64,000 nt of DNA from the NCBI GenBank assembly GCA_002483445.1, contig DLHY01000078.1, forward strand, positions 78,663 through 142,662, read 5' to 3'. The notes beneath the pieces were generated by a model. The model was not told the DNA's origin. It ran no database searches and saw only the letters and a list, made by a program, of their open reading frames with translations. The stretch comes from Blastocatellia bacterium UBA7656 (GTDB lineage: Bacteria > Acidobacteriota > Blastocatellia > UBA7656). Numbering within the stretch: position 1 is the first letter of the stretch; each line of letters begins with the position of its first letter. A program made the translations under genes and the position numbers. This document shows positions 1 to 8,654 of the stretch, piece by piece.

Positions 1-1
1 G

Positions 2-88
2 TTATCTGCTGATTTGTTTAGTAAAAGCCCTCGGCTTGATGGATTGACACCAACGATGCGCCCCTTTGATGACGGCAGGAGTCAGTAA
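2..88 (+). CDS. Possible C-terminal tail of an upstream gene (partial)
   Basis: From base 2 a reading frame stays open for 28 codons and stops at TAA 86-88. The end reads like protein (PRLDGLTPTMRPFDDGRSQ). An open frame this short has little statistical weight. If real, it is the end of a gene just upstream of the minor-pilin operon, and its product cannot be named. There are 24 bases to the next start codon. Confidence 0.25.
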   Translation, partial: LSADLFSKSPRLDGLTPTMRPFDDGRSQ

Positions 89-112
89 GGGGCTGCCATA
101 TTTTGTAACATT

Positions 113-622
113 ATGTTTCAACAAGCCGAAACCTTCAGCCGAATAAAAGAGCGCGAGCGCGGCTTTTCTGCCGTAGAGATGACCGTAGTATTCCTCATTA
201 TAGCCATAGTCATCGTAGCGTTCGTGCCTCAGATACTAGCCTACATGCGGATGTATCGCCTGAGCGTCGCCTCGCGCAATGTCGCAACTGCAATTCAGCG
301 GGCGCGATACATCGCCACTTCCAACAACGCGAGGGCGGGAATTTCCATACCCGGTATTCAGCGCATAGATATTCAACAGTTTCCCGTTGAAGACTCCGCC
401 GAGCCTCAGCTTAAAGGCTCCGTTCAACTGCCGCAGGAAGTCACCATAGCCGAAGGCGCTCCCGAACAGATCGCTTTCGACGGGCGCGGCATCCTCACGC
501 CTCTGCCGAAAGAGAGTCCCACTATTCGACTCAACGGGCCGCGAGGCTACTACGTCATCATAACCATTTCCCCCACAGGTCAGATTTCAGTCTCCGACCC
601 TCAAAAGGGAGAAGGCAGCTAA
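113..622 (+). CDS. Prepilin-type pseudopilin, FimT/GspH-like minor pilin
   Basis: 169 residues. A short basic leader ends in RERG, followed by FSAVEMTVVFLIIAIVIVAFVP, the class III prepilin signal: cleavage would fall after Gly, Glu is at mature position 5, and a hydrophobic helix follows. The remainder (residues about 45-169) is a small beta-rich globular domain of GspH/FimT size. The product should be a minor pilin that primes type IV pilus assembly after PilD processing. The start is uncertain because no good Shine-Dalgarno precedes ATG 113. Its stop overlaps the next start (TAATG), so the two are probably translationally coupled. It is first of four prepilin-type genes in a row, the usual fimT-pilV-pilW-pilX order. 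Confidence 0.85.
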   Translation: MFQQAETFSRIKERERGFSAVEMTVVFLIIAIVIVAFVPQILAYMRMYRLSVASRNVATAIQRARYIATSNNARAGISIPGIQRIDIQQFPVEDSAEPQLKGSVQLPQEVTIAEGAPEQIAFDGRGILTPLPKESPTIRLNGPRGYYVIITISPTGQISVSDPQKGEGS

Positions 623-1242
623 TGCAACAGACAGCTATAAGGATTGAAAACAGCGAAAAAGGGCTAACCCTCATCGAGGCGATCATCGCTATGCTGGTGA
701 CTATGGTGGGGTTAGTCGCCATCGCGGGTATGTTTTCGATAGCGATAAAGACTAACGCGCATTCGCGCAATATGACGACGGCCACGACTTTCGCTCAGGA
801 CAAACTCGAACAATTGGGAACCCTCTCGTTTCAGCGACTCGTCGATCCGGCGAAGATGCATGACAACCCCAATGCCACGAGTGCCAGCGATGTCCTGATA
901 GCCGGAAGCATTGAGGAAGACGTGGCCAGCGCCGAGGGCGATTATTACTTCGACCGAATCATCGTCGCCGGTCGGGATGATGTAGAGCCTGAAGGAACTG
1001 TCACCGTAGTGCGTCCGGACGGACGGGCTGAAACGCGCCGTCCCGACGGAAGCGTATTCGAGGGCAATCCGTTCGACAAGGATCGAGTGAGCTATTCCCG
1101 TCGCTGGGTGATTATGTCGAGCAACGAAGAGAATCCGGCGGATCGAAGATTGACCGTCGCCGTGAGAGTCAAAAGCGAATACGCACGCACGGGGCAGCAG
1201 CCTGAACTCGTCGATCTCTACACGGTTTTCACGAATCAATAA
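622..1242 (+). CDS. pilV: Type IV pilus minor pilin, PilV-like
   Basis: 206 residues. After a leader ending EKG comes LTLIEAIIAMLVTMVGLVAIAG, the prepilin helix with Glu at mature position 5. PilV/GspI family proteins are minor pilins that sit near the pilus tip or initiate assembly. Residues about 120-160 hold a charged insert with EPEGTVTVVRPDGRAETRRPDG. The start codon shares one base with the previous stop. The following pilW-like gene begins 36 bases downstream. Family placement rests on the prepilin motif and gene order rather than on the globular part. Confidence 0.8.
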   Translation: MQQTAIRIENSEKGLTLIEAIIAMLVTMVGLVAIAGMFSIAIKTNAHSRNMTTATTFAQDKLEQLGTLSFQRLVDPAKMHDNPNATSASDVLIAGSIEEDVASAEGDYYFDRIIVAGRDDVEPEGTVTVVRPDGRAETRRPDGSVFEGNPFDKDRVSYSRRWVIMSSNEENPADRRLTVAVRVKSEYARTGQQPELVDLYTVFTNQ

Positions 1243-1278
1243 CTTTTGCGTCCCTTTCTAAAGCGAGTGAGGTGATTT

Positions 1279-2511
1279 ATGAGGGAGAGGAATTCTGTTC
1301 CGACAGGCGATCTGACAACCGATGAGCGAGGCTTTTCGCTCACTGAACTTCTTATCGCTATGGTGGTCTTCACGGTCATCATCGGCTCGGTCGTGGCGCT
1401 TTTGAGCAAGAGCCAGTCGATATTCAGAACCGAGCAGGGCGTATCGGAGATGGATCAAAACGCTCGACTGATGATGGATTTCCTCACCCGCGACATTCAG
1501 CAGTCGCGCGAAAATGCGCTCGGACTGGGCAGCCGGTTCCGCTCGATTTATTCCTACAACGGGCCTGAAGGAAAAACCGACGAGATGACTATTATCTCTG
1601 CCGACACTGAGACGCGAATTCCTTCTTCGTCACTTCCGCTGGTATCGGCCTCGACCGAAACATTCAACATCAATAACCGCTCCGCCGAAGTAGTCCCGAA
1701 CGGCGCAGCTTTCATGGAGCCTCGCGACGTTATTCCCTTCATCGAGCCGGGTGAGGAGTTCATACTTTCAGCCACGCAGCAGGACGGAAGCATTCAGTTC
1801 GACTTCGTGCGCGTAACCGGCGCGAGCATAACTCAGCAGGGAACCATCGCGTTGAGTTTCGACTCGGTCGATCATTACGGCGTCACGCCTGAAGTCGCTT
1901 TCGGTTCGGACTACGAAGACGGAATCTTTTCGCTTCGGCCCGTCACCATCAAACGCTACTTCATCGACCGCAAGACAGACCCTGAGCATCCGACTTTTTC
2001 TCTTTCGGTCAATGACGGCGACCCGATAGTCATCGCGCGCAACCTGGTGGCTTTTCAACTTCGCTATCTCGAACAGGCGGAGGGCGAGCTTGACGGAGTG
2101 TGGGTCAAGGATCAGAACTTCTCGCGCGAGTACAAAACGCTCGCTGTAGAAGTGACTCTCACTGCCCGCACCGAAATCGAAGGGGACCGCGAGGCGGAGA
2201 GGCTTGTGACATTGGCCAGTGTGGTGCGGCCTCGTTATGTGCCTGACGGAGATTTCGGATCGAGCAGCGGCGGGGGCCGTTCGCCCGGAGACCCCGGAGA
2301 AGGGATACCCGGCGGCGGCGACTGGGGTGATGGCGGCGGGACTCCCGGCGGCGGTTACGGTGATGATGGATCAGGCAACGGCACTGGCTCAGGCCGAGGC
2401 AGCGGAGCCGATTCAGGGAACGGAACCGGGTCTGGAAACGATCCCTGGAATCGTCGCACGCGCAGGATAGGCCGCACTCCCAAACTCGGCGAAAGGCTCA
2501 ATCCCAGATAG
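1279..2511 (+). CDS. pilW: Type IV pilus minor pilin, PilW-like, with Gly-rich tail
   Basis: 410 residues. The leader ends DERG and is followed by FSLTELLIAMVVFTVIIGSVVAL, a clear prepilin N-terminus. The middle (about 60-320) is a long PilW-like globular region. From about residue 325 to 390 the chain is low-complexity, rich in Gly, Ser, Asp and Asn (GGGDWGDGGGTPGGGYG), and ends in a basic stretch RRTRRIGR. Such a tail is not typical of PilW and may be a surface-exposed linker. A Shine-Dalgarno-like GAGGTG precedes ATG 1279. It lies third in the minor-pilin operon. Confidence 0.8.
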   Translation: MRERNSVPTGDLTTDERGFSLTELLIAMVVFTVIIGSVVALLSKSQSIFRTEQGVSEMDQNARLMMDFLTRDIQQSRENALGLGSRFRSIYSYNGPEGKTDEMTIISADTETRIPSSSLPLVSASTETFNINNRSAEVVPNGAAFMEPRDVIPFIEPGEEFILSATQQDGSIQFDFVRVTGASITQQGTIALSFDSVDHYGVTPEVAFGSDYEDGIFSLRPVTIKRYFIDRKTDPEHPTFSLSVNDGDPIVIARNLVAFQLRYLEQAEGELDGVWVKDQNFSREYKTLAVEVTLTARTEIEGDREAERLVTLASVVRPRYVPDGDFGSSSGGGRSPGDPGEGIPGGGDWGDGGGTPGGGYGDDGSGNGTGSGRGSGADSGNGTGSGNDPWNRRTRRIGRTPKLGERLNPR

Positions 2512-2547
2512 CAGCTTTTTTGATCCATCATGGTTGGAGGTGGACTG

Positions 2548-4662
2548 ATGAGAAAAACGATTATGAAGTCTTTATACGAACAGCCAGTGTCCCGAACCCG
2601 GAATCATTCCCGCAAGGATGAACGGGGAATAGCTCTGGTCGCAGTCTTGTTGATCATGTCGCTGATGCTTATGCTTGGCATCGCGGTGACTTTCTCAGCC
2701 GTTTCGGACGGAGCGATCACCTCCAATTTCAAGAACCTCACGAGCGGTTTTTACGCGGCTGAGGCCGGCATCGGCAATCTGCACCGGACGCTTCGCAGCG
2801 AAAAGTTCGTCACTGCGTCCCTGCCTGATCCTCCCACTATCACAATCGGCCAGCCGACGCTCAAGGAAAACGATTTCACGGTTGCTGCCGAACAGTTGCT
2901 CAATACTTATGAGAAATTCCCGAACGATTCGGCCTACAAGACGAAAGTAAAGATCAAGGAATTTCACCCTCCTTATCCGGCCAATGATACCAATCCGGCG
3001 CACGCTTCGAGACGAATCACCTATCAGAATGTTCGCGATCCGAGATTGGGACAGATAGAGCCTTATTCGATTTCTTATGAAGTGCAATCAGTCGGTGAAG
3101 GCATTTCGGGACTCAACGGATTAGTGACGCTTGTCGAAGAAGGAGTTCTCAACTTCAAGCTGATAGTCAGAGCCGAGGGCGGCGGAGTGCGAGTCGGATC
3201 GTTTTCAGAGTTCGCGCTCTATATGGACAAGTTCGATCCTTACAATCCGGAAGGGCCGTTCATTTATCAGGGTCTCGGCCCGGGCGACCGTTTTTCGGGC
3301 CGCATTCACACGAATGAAAGATTCGGATTCTGGACTCCTGCCGACGGGTCTGATGCTCCGACTTTTCGCGGCTACGTCACGCAATCCTACAAGACGGCCA
3401 GCTATTATCGCCACGGCGCGGGCATCCCTCCCGCTCCGGTAGACGCGGACTCGGACGTGGTCGATGGCGTGCTGGTCGCTCCCCGCTTCCTCGCCGGGTT
3501 TGATCGCGGAGTCGATCCGATTCCTCCTCCCGACAATGCGTTCGATCAGGCGCGAGCCGTCCTCGATGGCGGATCTACGCTTTCAGGCGGGCCGCCTACG
3601 GACGGCGAACTTCACAAAGGATTGAGAGCCGCTTCCGAACTTGGAAAAGAACTTCCCGAATCGAAAAACCCTGACGCGATAACTCCGAGCCTCAAGACCG
3701 GGGTTTACATTCCTACCGATGGCGAAGCTCTTACGGGCAGCGGCATCTACGTCATGGGCAATGTCGATGATGTGCAACTGAGCGCCGATCCGAACGCCAA
3801 TCGCCAGATAATAAAAGTCACACAGGGCGGAAAGACGACGACCGTGACTATAGACATCGATGCCGGAACTACGACAATCGACTCTCCGGGCAGCAGCCGC
3901 ACTCTTCGCGGCGTTCCTTTGGATCGCTCGCTTGAGAGAAAAGACAATCGCTCGGCAGCATCGGTTTATGTCTACGGCGATATCAACTCGCTTCGCGGGC
4001 CGAGTCGCACGGGCAACGGCGGGGCCGCGCCTGCTATAGATTCCAACTTCGCCGTTACTGTGACAGCCGGAGGACACGTCAGCAGCAATCCGAGAAAGCC
4101 CGTCGAAGGCGGCAGCATCACTATCACCGGAGACCTCACTTATGAAACCGCTGTCGTAGACGCACTCGGTCAGCCGACGAATGCTGATGCGAAAAATGTT
4201 CTGGGGCTGTTCGCATCGGGCGGCAATATAAACATTCCAATCGATGGCCGCGCGCCGGACAATATGACCGTACACGGTTCGATAGCCGCATTCGATCTTC
4301 TGGACGCGGAAGGCAATCCTGTCGTTGGGCCGAACGGAAGACCTTTTGGGGGGCGCATAAGGTCAGAGGGACTGGAAAACTTCAACAGGATACCCAATCG
4401 CGGACGCTTCACGCTCGTTGGCGGGGCGCAGTCGTCCAATTACGACAACCTTGGCGTCTATGACGGAGCTTTTCACGGCTACCAGTACAAAGGAGTATGG
4501 GATCCGCGTTACGACAGAGATTTCTCTCCTCCGTTTTATCCCGGCTACGTCGTCGATTCGGGCGGGCCTACGGGCGAGCCGACCGTGAAAGCGCAGACCA
4601 ACTTCCCGACCGTGCTTTCCTACAAACGGCTCTACTACGGATCGGCAAATAACGGAAATTAA
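2548..4662 (+). CDS. pilX: Large PilX N-terminal domain protein (pilus assembly)
   Basis: 704 residues from ATG 2548, chosen because GGAGG at 2536-2540 sits seven bases before it; an ATG at 2530 lacks such a site. The N-terminus carries ERGIALVAVLLIMSLMLMLG, the PilX-type helix without the usual Phe+1, then FYAAEAGIGNLHRTL, a common PilX feature. Classical PilX is under 200 residues. Here about 550 further residues follow, rich in Gly, Asp and Asn with beta-strand-like repeats (SGIYVMGNVDDVQLSAD, GGSITITGDLTYE). It probably combines the PilX and tip-adhesin roles, since no PilY1 gene lies nearby; that is inference. Confidence 0.75.
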   Translation: MRKTIMKSLYEQPVSRTRNHSRKDERGIALVAVLLIMSLMLMLGIAVTFSAVSDGAITSNFKNLTSGFYAAEAGIGNLHRTLRSEKFVTASLPDPPTITIGQPTLKENDFTVAAEQLLNTYEKFPNDSAYKTKVKIKEFHPPYPANDTNPAHASRRITYQNVRDPRLGQIEPYSISYEVQSVGEGISGLNGLVTLVEEGVLNFKLIVRAEGGGVRVGSFSEFALYMDKFDPYNPEGPFIYQGLGPGDRFSGRIHTNERFGFWTPADGSDAPTFRGYVTQSYKTASYYRHGAGIPPAPVDADSDVVDGVLVAPRFLAGFDRGVDPIPPPDNAFDQARAVLDGGSTLSGGPPTDGELHKGLRAASELGKELPESKNPDAITPSLKTGVYIPTDGEALTGSGIYVMGNVDDVQLSADPNANRQIIKVTQGGKTTTVTIDIDAGTTTIDSPGSSRTLRGVPLDRSLERKDNRSAASVYVYGDINSLRGPSRTGNGGAAPAIDSNFAVTVTAGGHVSSNPRKPVEGGSITITGDLTYETAVVDALGQPTNADAKNVLGLFASGGNINIPIDGRAPDNMTVHGSIAAFDLLDAEGNPVVGPNGRPFGGRIRSEGLENFNRIPNRGRFTLVGGAQSSNYDNLGVYDGAFHGYQYKGVWDPRYDRDFSPPFYPGYVVDSGGPTGEPTVKAQTNFPTVLSYKRLYYGSANNGN

Positions 4663-4680
4663 CGAGGTCGCTCTCATCAG

Positions 4681-7248
4681 ATGAAGATGAAGATCAGGTC
4701 AGCAGCAAAACTCGGCGCAACGATACTATTCAGTCTCTTCATCCTCGCCACGTCGTTTTACTGCCTGCTCGCTTATATACCTTTCACCTATTCGCTGATA
4801 GTAAGGTCTACGCTGGTTGCGTGGCTCTCGGTATTTGTCAAACTGCACACGCTGTTTTACTGGGTCCTGCTTGCGGCATTGATCTGGACGATGATTCCCG
4901 ACCTTCGCCGGTCGGAGACGAAACGGCTGGCTGGCGGATTCATAATCGTTCATCTTGCGGTCGGGCTGGCGCTCATATTTCGCCCTTATGTATCGGGGCT
5001 GCAAAATGACGACTCAAGTTATCTCAAGGCTCTCGTCGTGCTCATTCCAGTCCTATGGCTGGCCGCAATAGAGTTTGCCAGAAGAGAAAGATGGAGCATC
5101 GAGGGCGATGCGGAGCGATTGAATCTGAACACATCGCTGATGTCGTCAGGCTTTCTCTCAGCCCTTTTTGCCGGCAGCGTTCTTCTTCGCACGACTCTGG
5201 GGTCGGAGACAAGCCTTTCGAGAGTCGAGGCATCGGTCGCAATATCGTGGAGTGTTTTATCGCATCTCGTCGTCTTCTCGATGTTGTTCGTCGTCATCAG
5301 GGGCTTTCAATCATTGTCGAAAAGATTTTCCTCGCCTCTGATGGCCGAGTTTTTGTTGTGCAACCTGCTTGCTCTGTTTTTGCTGACTCTGGTCTTCAAA
5401 CATATCATCCTGACACCGATATCCTTCACCGGTCTGAGGGCCGATATCTTTTCTCTGGCCCTCTCCGCAGCCACAGTATTCGCTTTCGCGGGGTTGAGTC
5501 TTTGTATGAGACGTGATGCGAAACTGGAAGCCGAAAGCGGGCTTGCGCTTTCAATTCTTCCGGTTCTCGCGCTGACGCCGCGAAGGAGTTCATCGAAAAT
5601 CAAGGCTATGGTCTGGCTTGCGGCGCTGGCGGGCCTGTCCTACGGATTCACTCTGTTCCTTTCGCCCGTCGATTGGGGCGGGCTGATTCAGAAGCTTGTT
5701 GCATTGACCGTATGGGTTGCGACCTTCGCATTCTTTCTGGCCAGACAATCGAGCGCAAAGAGTCAGCCTCAATCGTTGGCTCTTGTCCTGTTAGCCGTCG
5801 TGGGTCTTGGCGGATACAAACTGCTCGACCTGTCGCGAGACTGGTTCCCCATACTGATTGGCCGCGAAGATCTCAATGTCGAACACACGCTCGACAAGTA
5901 TGAGGGCTTCGACGCTTCATTCCAGAATGCCCGCTCATGGCTGGATGGAACGGTCGGGGATCGAACGATCCTGCCCTTCCTCATACCCACTAGCAGAGAG
6001 GTGCCTGACCTCTATATAGACGAGTTCTTTTTACTGCTGCGACAAAACGCGAATCTGCCCGATTCCTTCAAAGTCGATCCTGTCGAGGTGAAGATAGTCG
6101 AGTCGCTCAATAAAACCTCAGGGCGAAAGCCCAACATTTTCATCTTCGTCATCGATAGTCTGAGGCAGGATTACCTGTCGCCATACAATGAGGCGGTCAC
6201 TTTCACTCCCTCAATCGAAGAGTTCGCGCGCGACAGCGTAGTCTTCCGCAATACCTTCTCCCGCTACAGCGGAACCGTTTTGTCGCAAGCCTCGCTGTGG
6301 ATGGGCGCGATGCAGCTTCACAAGCAGTTCATCAAGCCGTATCATCCGATGAATTCTCTCCAGAAGCTGGTCGAAACGGAAGGGTACACAAGCCACATGA
6401 CAATCGATCCGGTGCTTGCATTCCTGATCGATCGATCCGCCGCCATTTCGGAACTCGACAAGGGATACGAATGGTACGATTACGATTTTTGTCGCACGAG
6501 GGGCGAGATCGAAGAGCACATTGACAGGAGCGCGAACAAGTCGTCGCCCATATTCCTCTACACGCAGCCCCAGAATCTCCACCCGCTCGTTCTGATCAAA
6601 CAAAAGAAGGCAGACATCGGGAACTATCCCGGTTTTAATGAGCGTTACGCGGCGGCAGTCAGTCGATTCGATGCCTGTTTCGGTCAGTTCATAAATGATC
6701 TCAAAGCGAAGGGTATATATGACGACAGCATCATCATCCTGACTTCCGATCATGGCGAGGCTTTGGGCGAAGAGGGAAGATGGGGACATGGTTTCACCTT
6801 CTATCCTGAAATAATCCGCGTCCCTTTGATAATGCACATCCCGCCCGGTTTGCGAAAAAACCTGAGCACCAACTCTCAGGATATCGCCTTCACCACCGAT
6901 ATAACCCCGACTCTTTACTACCTGCTCGGACATCAACCCATAATTCATAATCCTCTGCTCGGCAGACCCCTCATGACAGGCAATGCAGATGAAGCCGCAT
7001 CCTATCTTCAGGATCATTACCTGATCGCTTCCAGCTACGGGCCGATTTTCGGAATACTCGACAGATTGAAAGAGCAGCTATTTATTTCCGACGCCATGAG
7101 CAAGAAGGAATACCTCTATGATCTGAAGGCTGGCTATATGGGAAAGCGCGAGCGATTGGGAGATAAGGCCAGAGATTTTTATCGAAACCTCATCAGAGAT
7201 CAGATTCAAGCGATCAATCAGTTCTACAAGGTGGGCGATCAGCCCTGA
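4681..7248 (+). CDS. Polytopic membrane protein with C-terminal sulfatase/phosphotransferase domain
   Basis: 855 residues. About eleven hydrophobic segments fill residues 13-380; an alkaline-phosphatase/sulfatase-fold domain follows from about 483. Visible motifs: KPNIFIFVIDSLRQDYLSP (metal Asp492), SRYSGTVLSQ (candidate nucleophile Thr532 or Ser530), TSDHGEALGEEGRWGHGF (Asp690, His691, His703). There is no CxPxR formylglycine motif, so a true sulfatase is unlikely. The architecture matches membrane phosphoethanolamine or phosphoglycerol transferases (EptA/PptA/LtaS type). It starts 18 bases after the PilX-like gene, so it is probably cotranscribed. Pilin phospho-modification, as done by Neisseria PptA, is a plausible but unproven role. 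ATG 4687 is an alternative start. Confidence 0.75.
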   Translation: MKMKIRSAAKLGATILFSLFILATSFYCLLAYIPFTYSLIVRSTLVAWLSVFVKLHTLFYWVLLAALIWTMIPDLRRSETKRLAGGFIIVHLAVGLALIFRPYVSGLQNDDSSYLKALVVLIPVLWLAAIEFARRERWSIEGDAERLNLNTSLMSSGFLSALFAGSVLLRTTLGSETSLSRVEASVAISWSVLSHLVVFSMLFVVIRGFQSLSKRFSSPLMAEFLLCNLLALFLLTLVFKHIILTPISFTGLRADIFSLALSAATVFAFAGLSLCMRRDAKLEAESGLALSILPVLALTPRRSSSKIKAMVWLAALAGLSYGFTLFLSPVDWGGLIQKLVALTVWVATFAFFLARQSSAKSQPQSLALVLLAVVGLGGYKLLDLSRDWFPILIGREDLNVEHTLDKYEGFDASFQNARSWLDGTVGDRTILPFLIPTSREVPDLYIDEFFLLLRQNANLPDSFKVDPVEVKIVESLNKTSGRKPNIFIFVIDSLRQDYLSPYNEAVTFTPSIEEFARDSVVFRNTFSRYSGTVLSQASLWMGAMQLHKQFIKPYHPMNSLQKLVETEGYTSHMTIDPVLAFLIDRSAAISELDKGYEWYDYDFCRTRGEIEEHIDRSANKSSPIFLYTQPQNLHPLVLIKQKKADIGNYPGFNERYAAAVSRFDACFGQFINDLKAKGIYDDSIIILTSDHGEALGEEGRWGHGFTFYPEIIRVPLIMHIPPGLRKNLSTNSQDIAFTTDITPTLYYLLGHQPIIHNPLLGRPLMTGNADEAASYLQDHYLIASSYGPIFGILDRLKEQLFISDAMSKKEYLYDLKAGYMGKRERLGDKARDFYRNLIRDQIQAINQFYKVGDQP

Positions 7249-7361
7249 TCGAATTCCCTCAAATGAGCAGCGCAGACATCAATGGGTCATTCTGCCCTTC
7301 GAATGTGAGAGTAATGCAAAATCCTTAGACAATATCTTCGTAATAAATCGCCGCAGCGATC

Positions 7362-7376
7362 TGGCACACTCATTGC
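7362..7376 (+). promoter_or_regulatory. Sigma-54 (RpoN) promoter for a pilin gene
   Basis: TGGCAC at 7362-7367 and TTGC at 7373-7376 match the -24/-12 consensus, with exactly ten bases between the invariant GG (7363-7364) and GC (7375-7376). Transcription would start near 7388, about 55 bases before the pilin ATG at 7442. RpoN control of pilin genes through PilR is established in Pseudomonas, Geobacter and Myxococcus. Confidence 0.75.
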
Positions 7377-7441
7377 TCTGTTACCTCCAAATCTGTCTTT
7401 GCGCTAATGTCGATAAAAACTGGAAAGATAAAGGTGCTTTT

Positions 7442-7867
7442 ATGAAAAGGGAGAGGGGCTTTTCACTGATTGAAATTCTTATCGTAGTAACGGTACTCGG
7501 AGTGATCGCGGCTATTGCTATACCCGGATTGCGAAGGGCGAGACAGTCGGCCCATTCTGCCGCCGCTGTGCAGGGTTTGAGAACGATCACCACGGCTCAG
7601 ATACTTTATCGGGAAAAGTATAGAATCTACGGGACTTTGGCGCAGTTAGCGCCCGAAGGGACGCTCGATCCTGCCCTTGCGTCGGGCGACAAAAGCCGCT
7701 ACTTTTTCACAATCGCGCTTCTGTCAGGCGGAGCCAACTTCAACTCCAATGCTACTCCACAGGAAGAGCCTGCAAGGATGAAACATTTCTTTGTCGATGA
7801 TACCTGCGTAATTCGCTTCAATGAGGGCGCGCCTGCCGACGCCTCAAGCCCTCCAATTCCCAAATAG
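7442..7867 (+). CDS. Type IV pilin-like protein
   Basis: 141 residues from ATG 7442. The frame is open to 7373, but MKRERG|FSLIEILIVVTVLGVIAAIAIPGLRRA is the standard prepilin start and AAAGG lies just upstream. The globular part (GLRTITTAQILYREKYRIYGTLAQLAPEG) resembles pseudopilin G-type or short acidobacterial and deltaproteobacterial pilins: an early alpha-helix, then a beta-sheet with a proline-rich end (ASSPPIPK). It is a single-gene unit behind its own sigma-54 promoter and is followed by a second promoter for the next pilin. It is a close relative of the two pilins downstream. Confidence 0.85.
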   Translation: MKRERGFSLIEILIVVTVLGVIAAIAIPGLRRARQSAHSAAAVQGLRTITTAQILYREKYRIYGTLAQLAPEGTLDPALASGDKSRYFFTIALLSGGANFNSNATPQEEPARMKHFFVDDTCVIRFNEGAPADASSPPIPK

Positions 7868-7870
7868 GTT

Positions 7871-7911
7871 TTGACAAAAACTGGCATTCTCTTTCTGCAC
7901 TTTTTTGTCAA
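7871..7911. promoter_or_regulatory. Inverted repeat upstream of pilA promoter, candidate activator site or terminator
   Basis: TTGACAAAAA at 7871-7880 and its exact complement TTTTTGTCAA at 7902-7911 lie 21 bases apart, right after the stop codon of the previous pilin. The centre is about 125 bases upstream of the start site predicted from the sigma-54 promoter at 7994. That distance fits an enhancer bound by an NtrC/PilR-type activator. An AT-rich transcription terminator is the alternative. Confidence 0.4.
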
Positions 7912-7993
7912 GGTTCAGATCGAAATCTTCAATAATGGCTTGAAGTGTCCATTGAATGCTCGAATTCTGTAAAAAAAAAAGGCGCGCGCCAAG

Positions 7994-8008
7994 TGGCACA
8001 AATGTTGC
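7994..8008 (+). promoter_or_regulatory. Sigma-54 (RpoN) promoter for major pilin gene
   Basis: TGGCAC (7994-7999) and TTGC (8005-8008) carry GG and GC separated by exactly ten bases. It lies just after A10 and a GGCGCGCGCC palindrome (7981-7990). The leader to ATG 8100 would be about 80 bases. Confidence 0.75.
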
Positions 8009-8099
8009 CCAACAAAAGGCGTAGTCAGACACAATCAGGCCGCCAGGGTCGAGTACCCACGGCAATGGTTCAAAAATTTTCAAAGGAGCTTAGAGTAAT

Positions 8100-8588
8100 A
8101 TGAAAAAAGAGAGAGGTTTCTCGCTGATTGAGTTGTTGATCGTGGTGGCGATTATTGGAATCATTGCTGCGATTGCTATTCCTAACTTGCTTGCGTCGCG
8201 TCGCGCGGCTAACGAAGCGTCAGCCATCGGCTCGGCTCGCACGATAGGAACGGGGCAGGCGACCTACCAGTCGACGACAGGCGCTGGCAGGGACTTTGCC
8301 CTTGCCATGGCCGATTTGAACGCCGATGGGTTGATCGATACCACCCTCGCTGCCGGCTCAAAGAGCGGCTACAACTTCACATGTGTTGGCGTTGCCGCTG
8401 TGGTTGGCGCGACTCCGTCCTATTTCGACACCAATGCCGATCCGCAATCGACGGGCGTTTTCGGCACGGGCAACAGGTTTTTCTACTCGAATGAAACATT
8501 CGTGATCTGGGGCGACCCGGCTGTTATCGCTCCGGCTGGCGCTCCGCCTGCTACGAGAGTTCCTGCAAGTGGCGCTCCGATAGAATAA
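8100..8588 (+). CDS. pilA: Type IV pilin, probable major subunit (PilA-like)
   Basis: 162 residues. MKKERG|FSLIELLIVVAIIGIIAAIAIPNLL is a textbook type IV pilin start: processing after Gly6, Glu at mature position 5. The rest (about 30-162) has ALAMADLNADGLIDTTLAAGSKSGYNFTC and one Cys, giving a compact pilin with an Ala/Pro-rich end. AAAGGAG lies upstream at spacing about 11. It has its own sigma-54 promoter upstream and a strong hairpin downstream, so it can be made at high level as a monocistronic message, as expected for a major pilin. Assignment as major rather than minor subunit is inferred from this. Confidence 0.85.
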   Translation: MKKERGFSLIELLIVVAIIGIIAAIAIPNLLASRRAANEASAIGSARTIGTGQATYQSTTGAGRDFALAMADLNADGLIDTTLAAGSKSGYNFTCVGVAAVVGATPSYFDTNADPQSTGVFGTGNRFFYSNETFVIWGDPAVIAPAGAPPATRVPASGAPIE

Positions 8589-8620
8589 GCCAGACCAGGC
8601 AGAATCAGAGTTTGTTTAAT

Positions 8621-8654
8621 AAACGGGTGAGGCCTTTCGGGGCTTCACCCGTTT
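8621..8654 (+). terminator. Hairpin terminator after pilA
   Basis: AAACGGGTGAGGCC (8621-8634) pairs with GGCTTCACCCGTTT (8641-8654) across a six-base loop, with one G-U pair. The T tract is short (TTT then C), so it may act as a 3' stabilising stem as well as a terminator. Confidence 0.7.
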
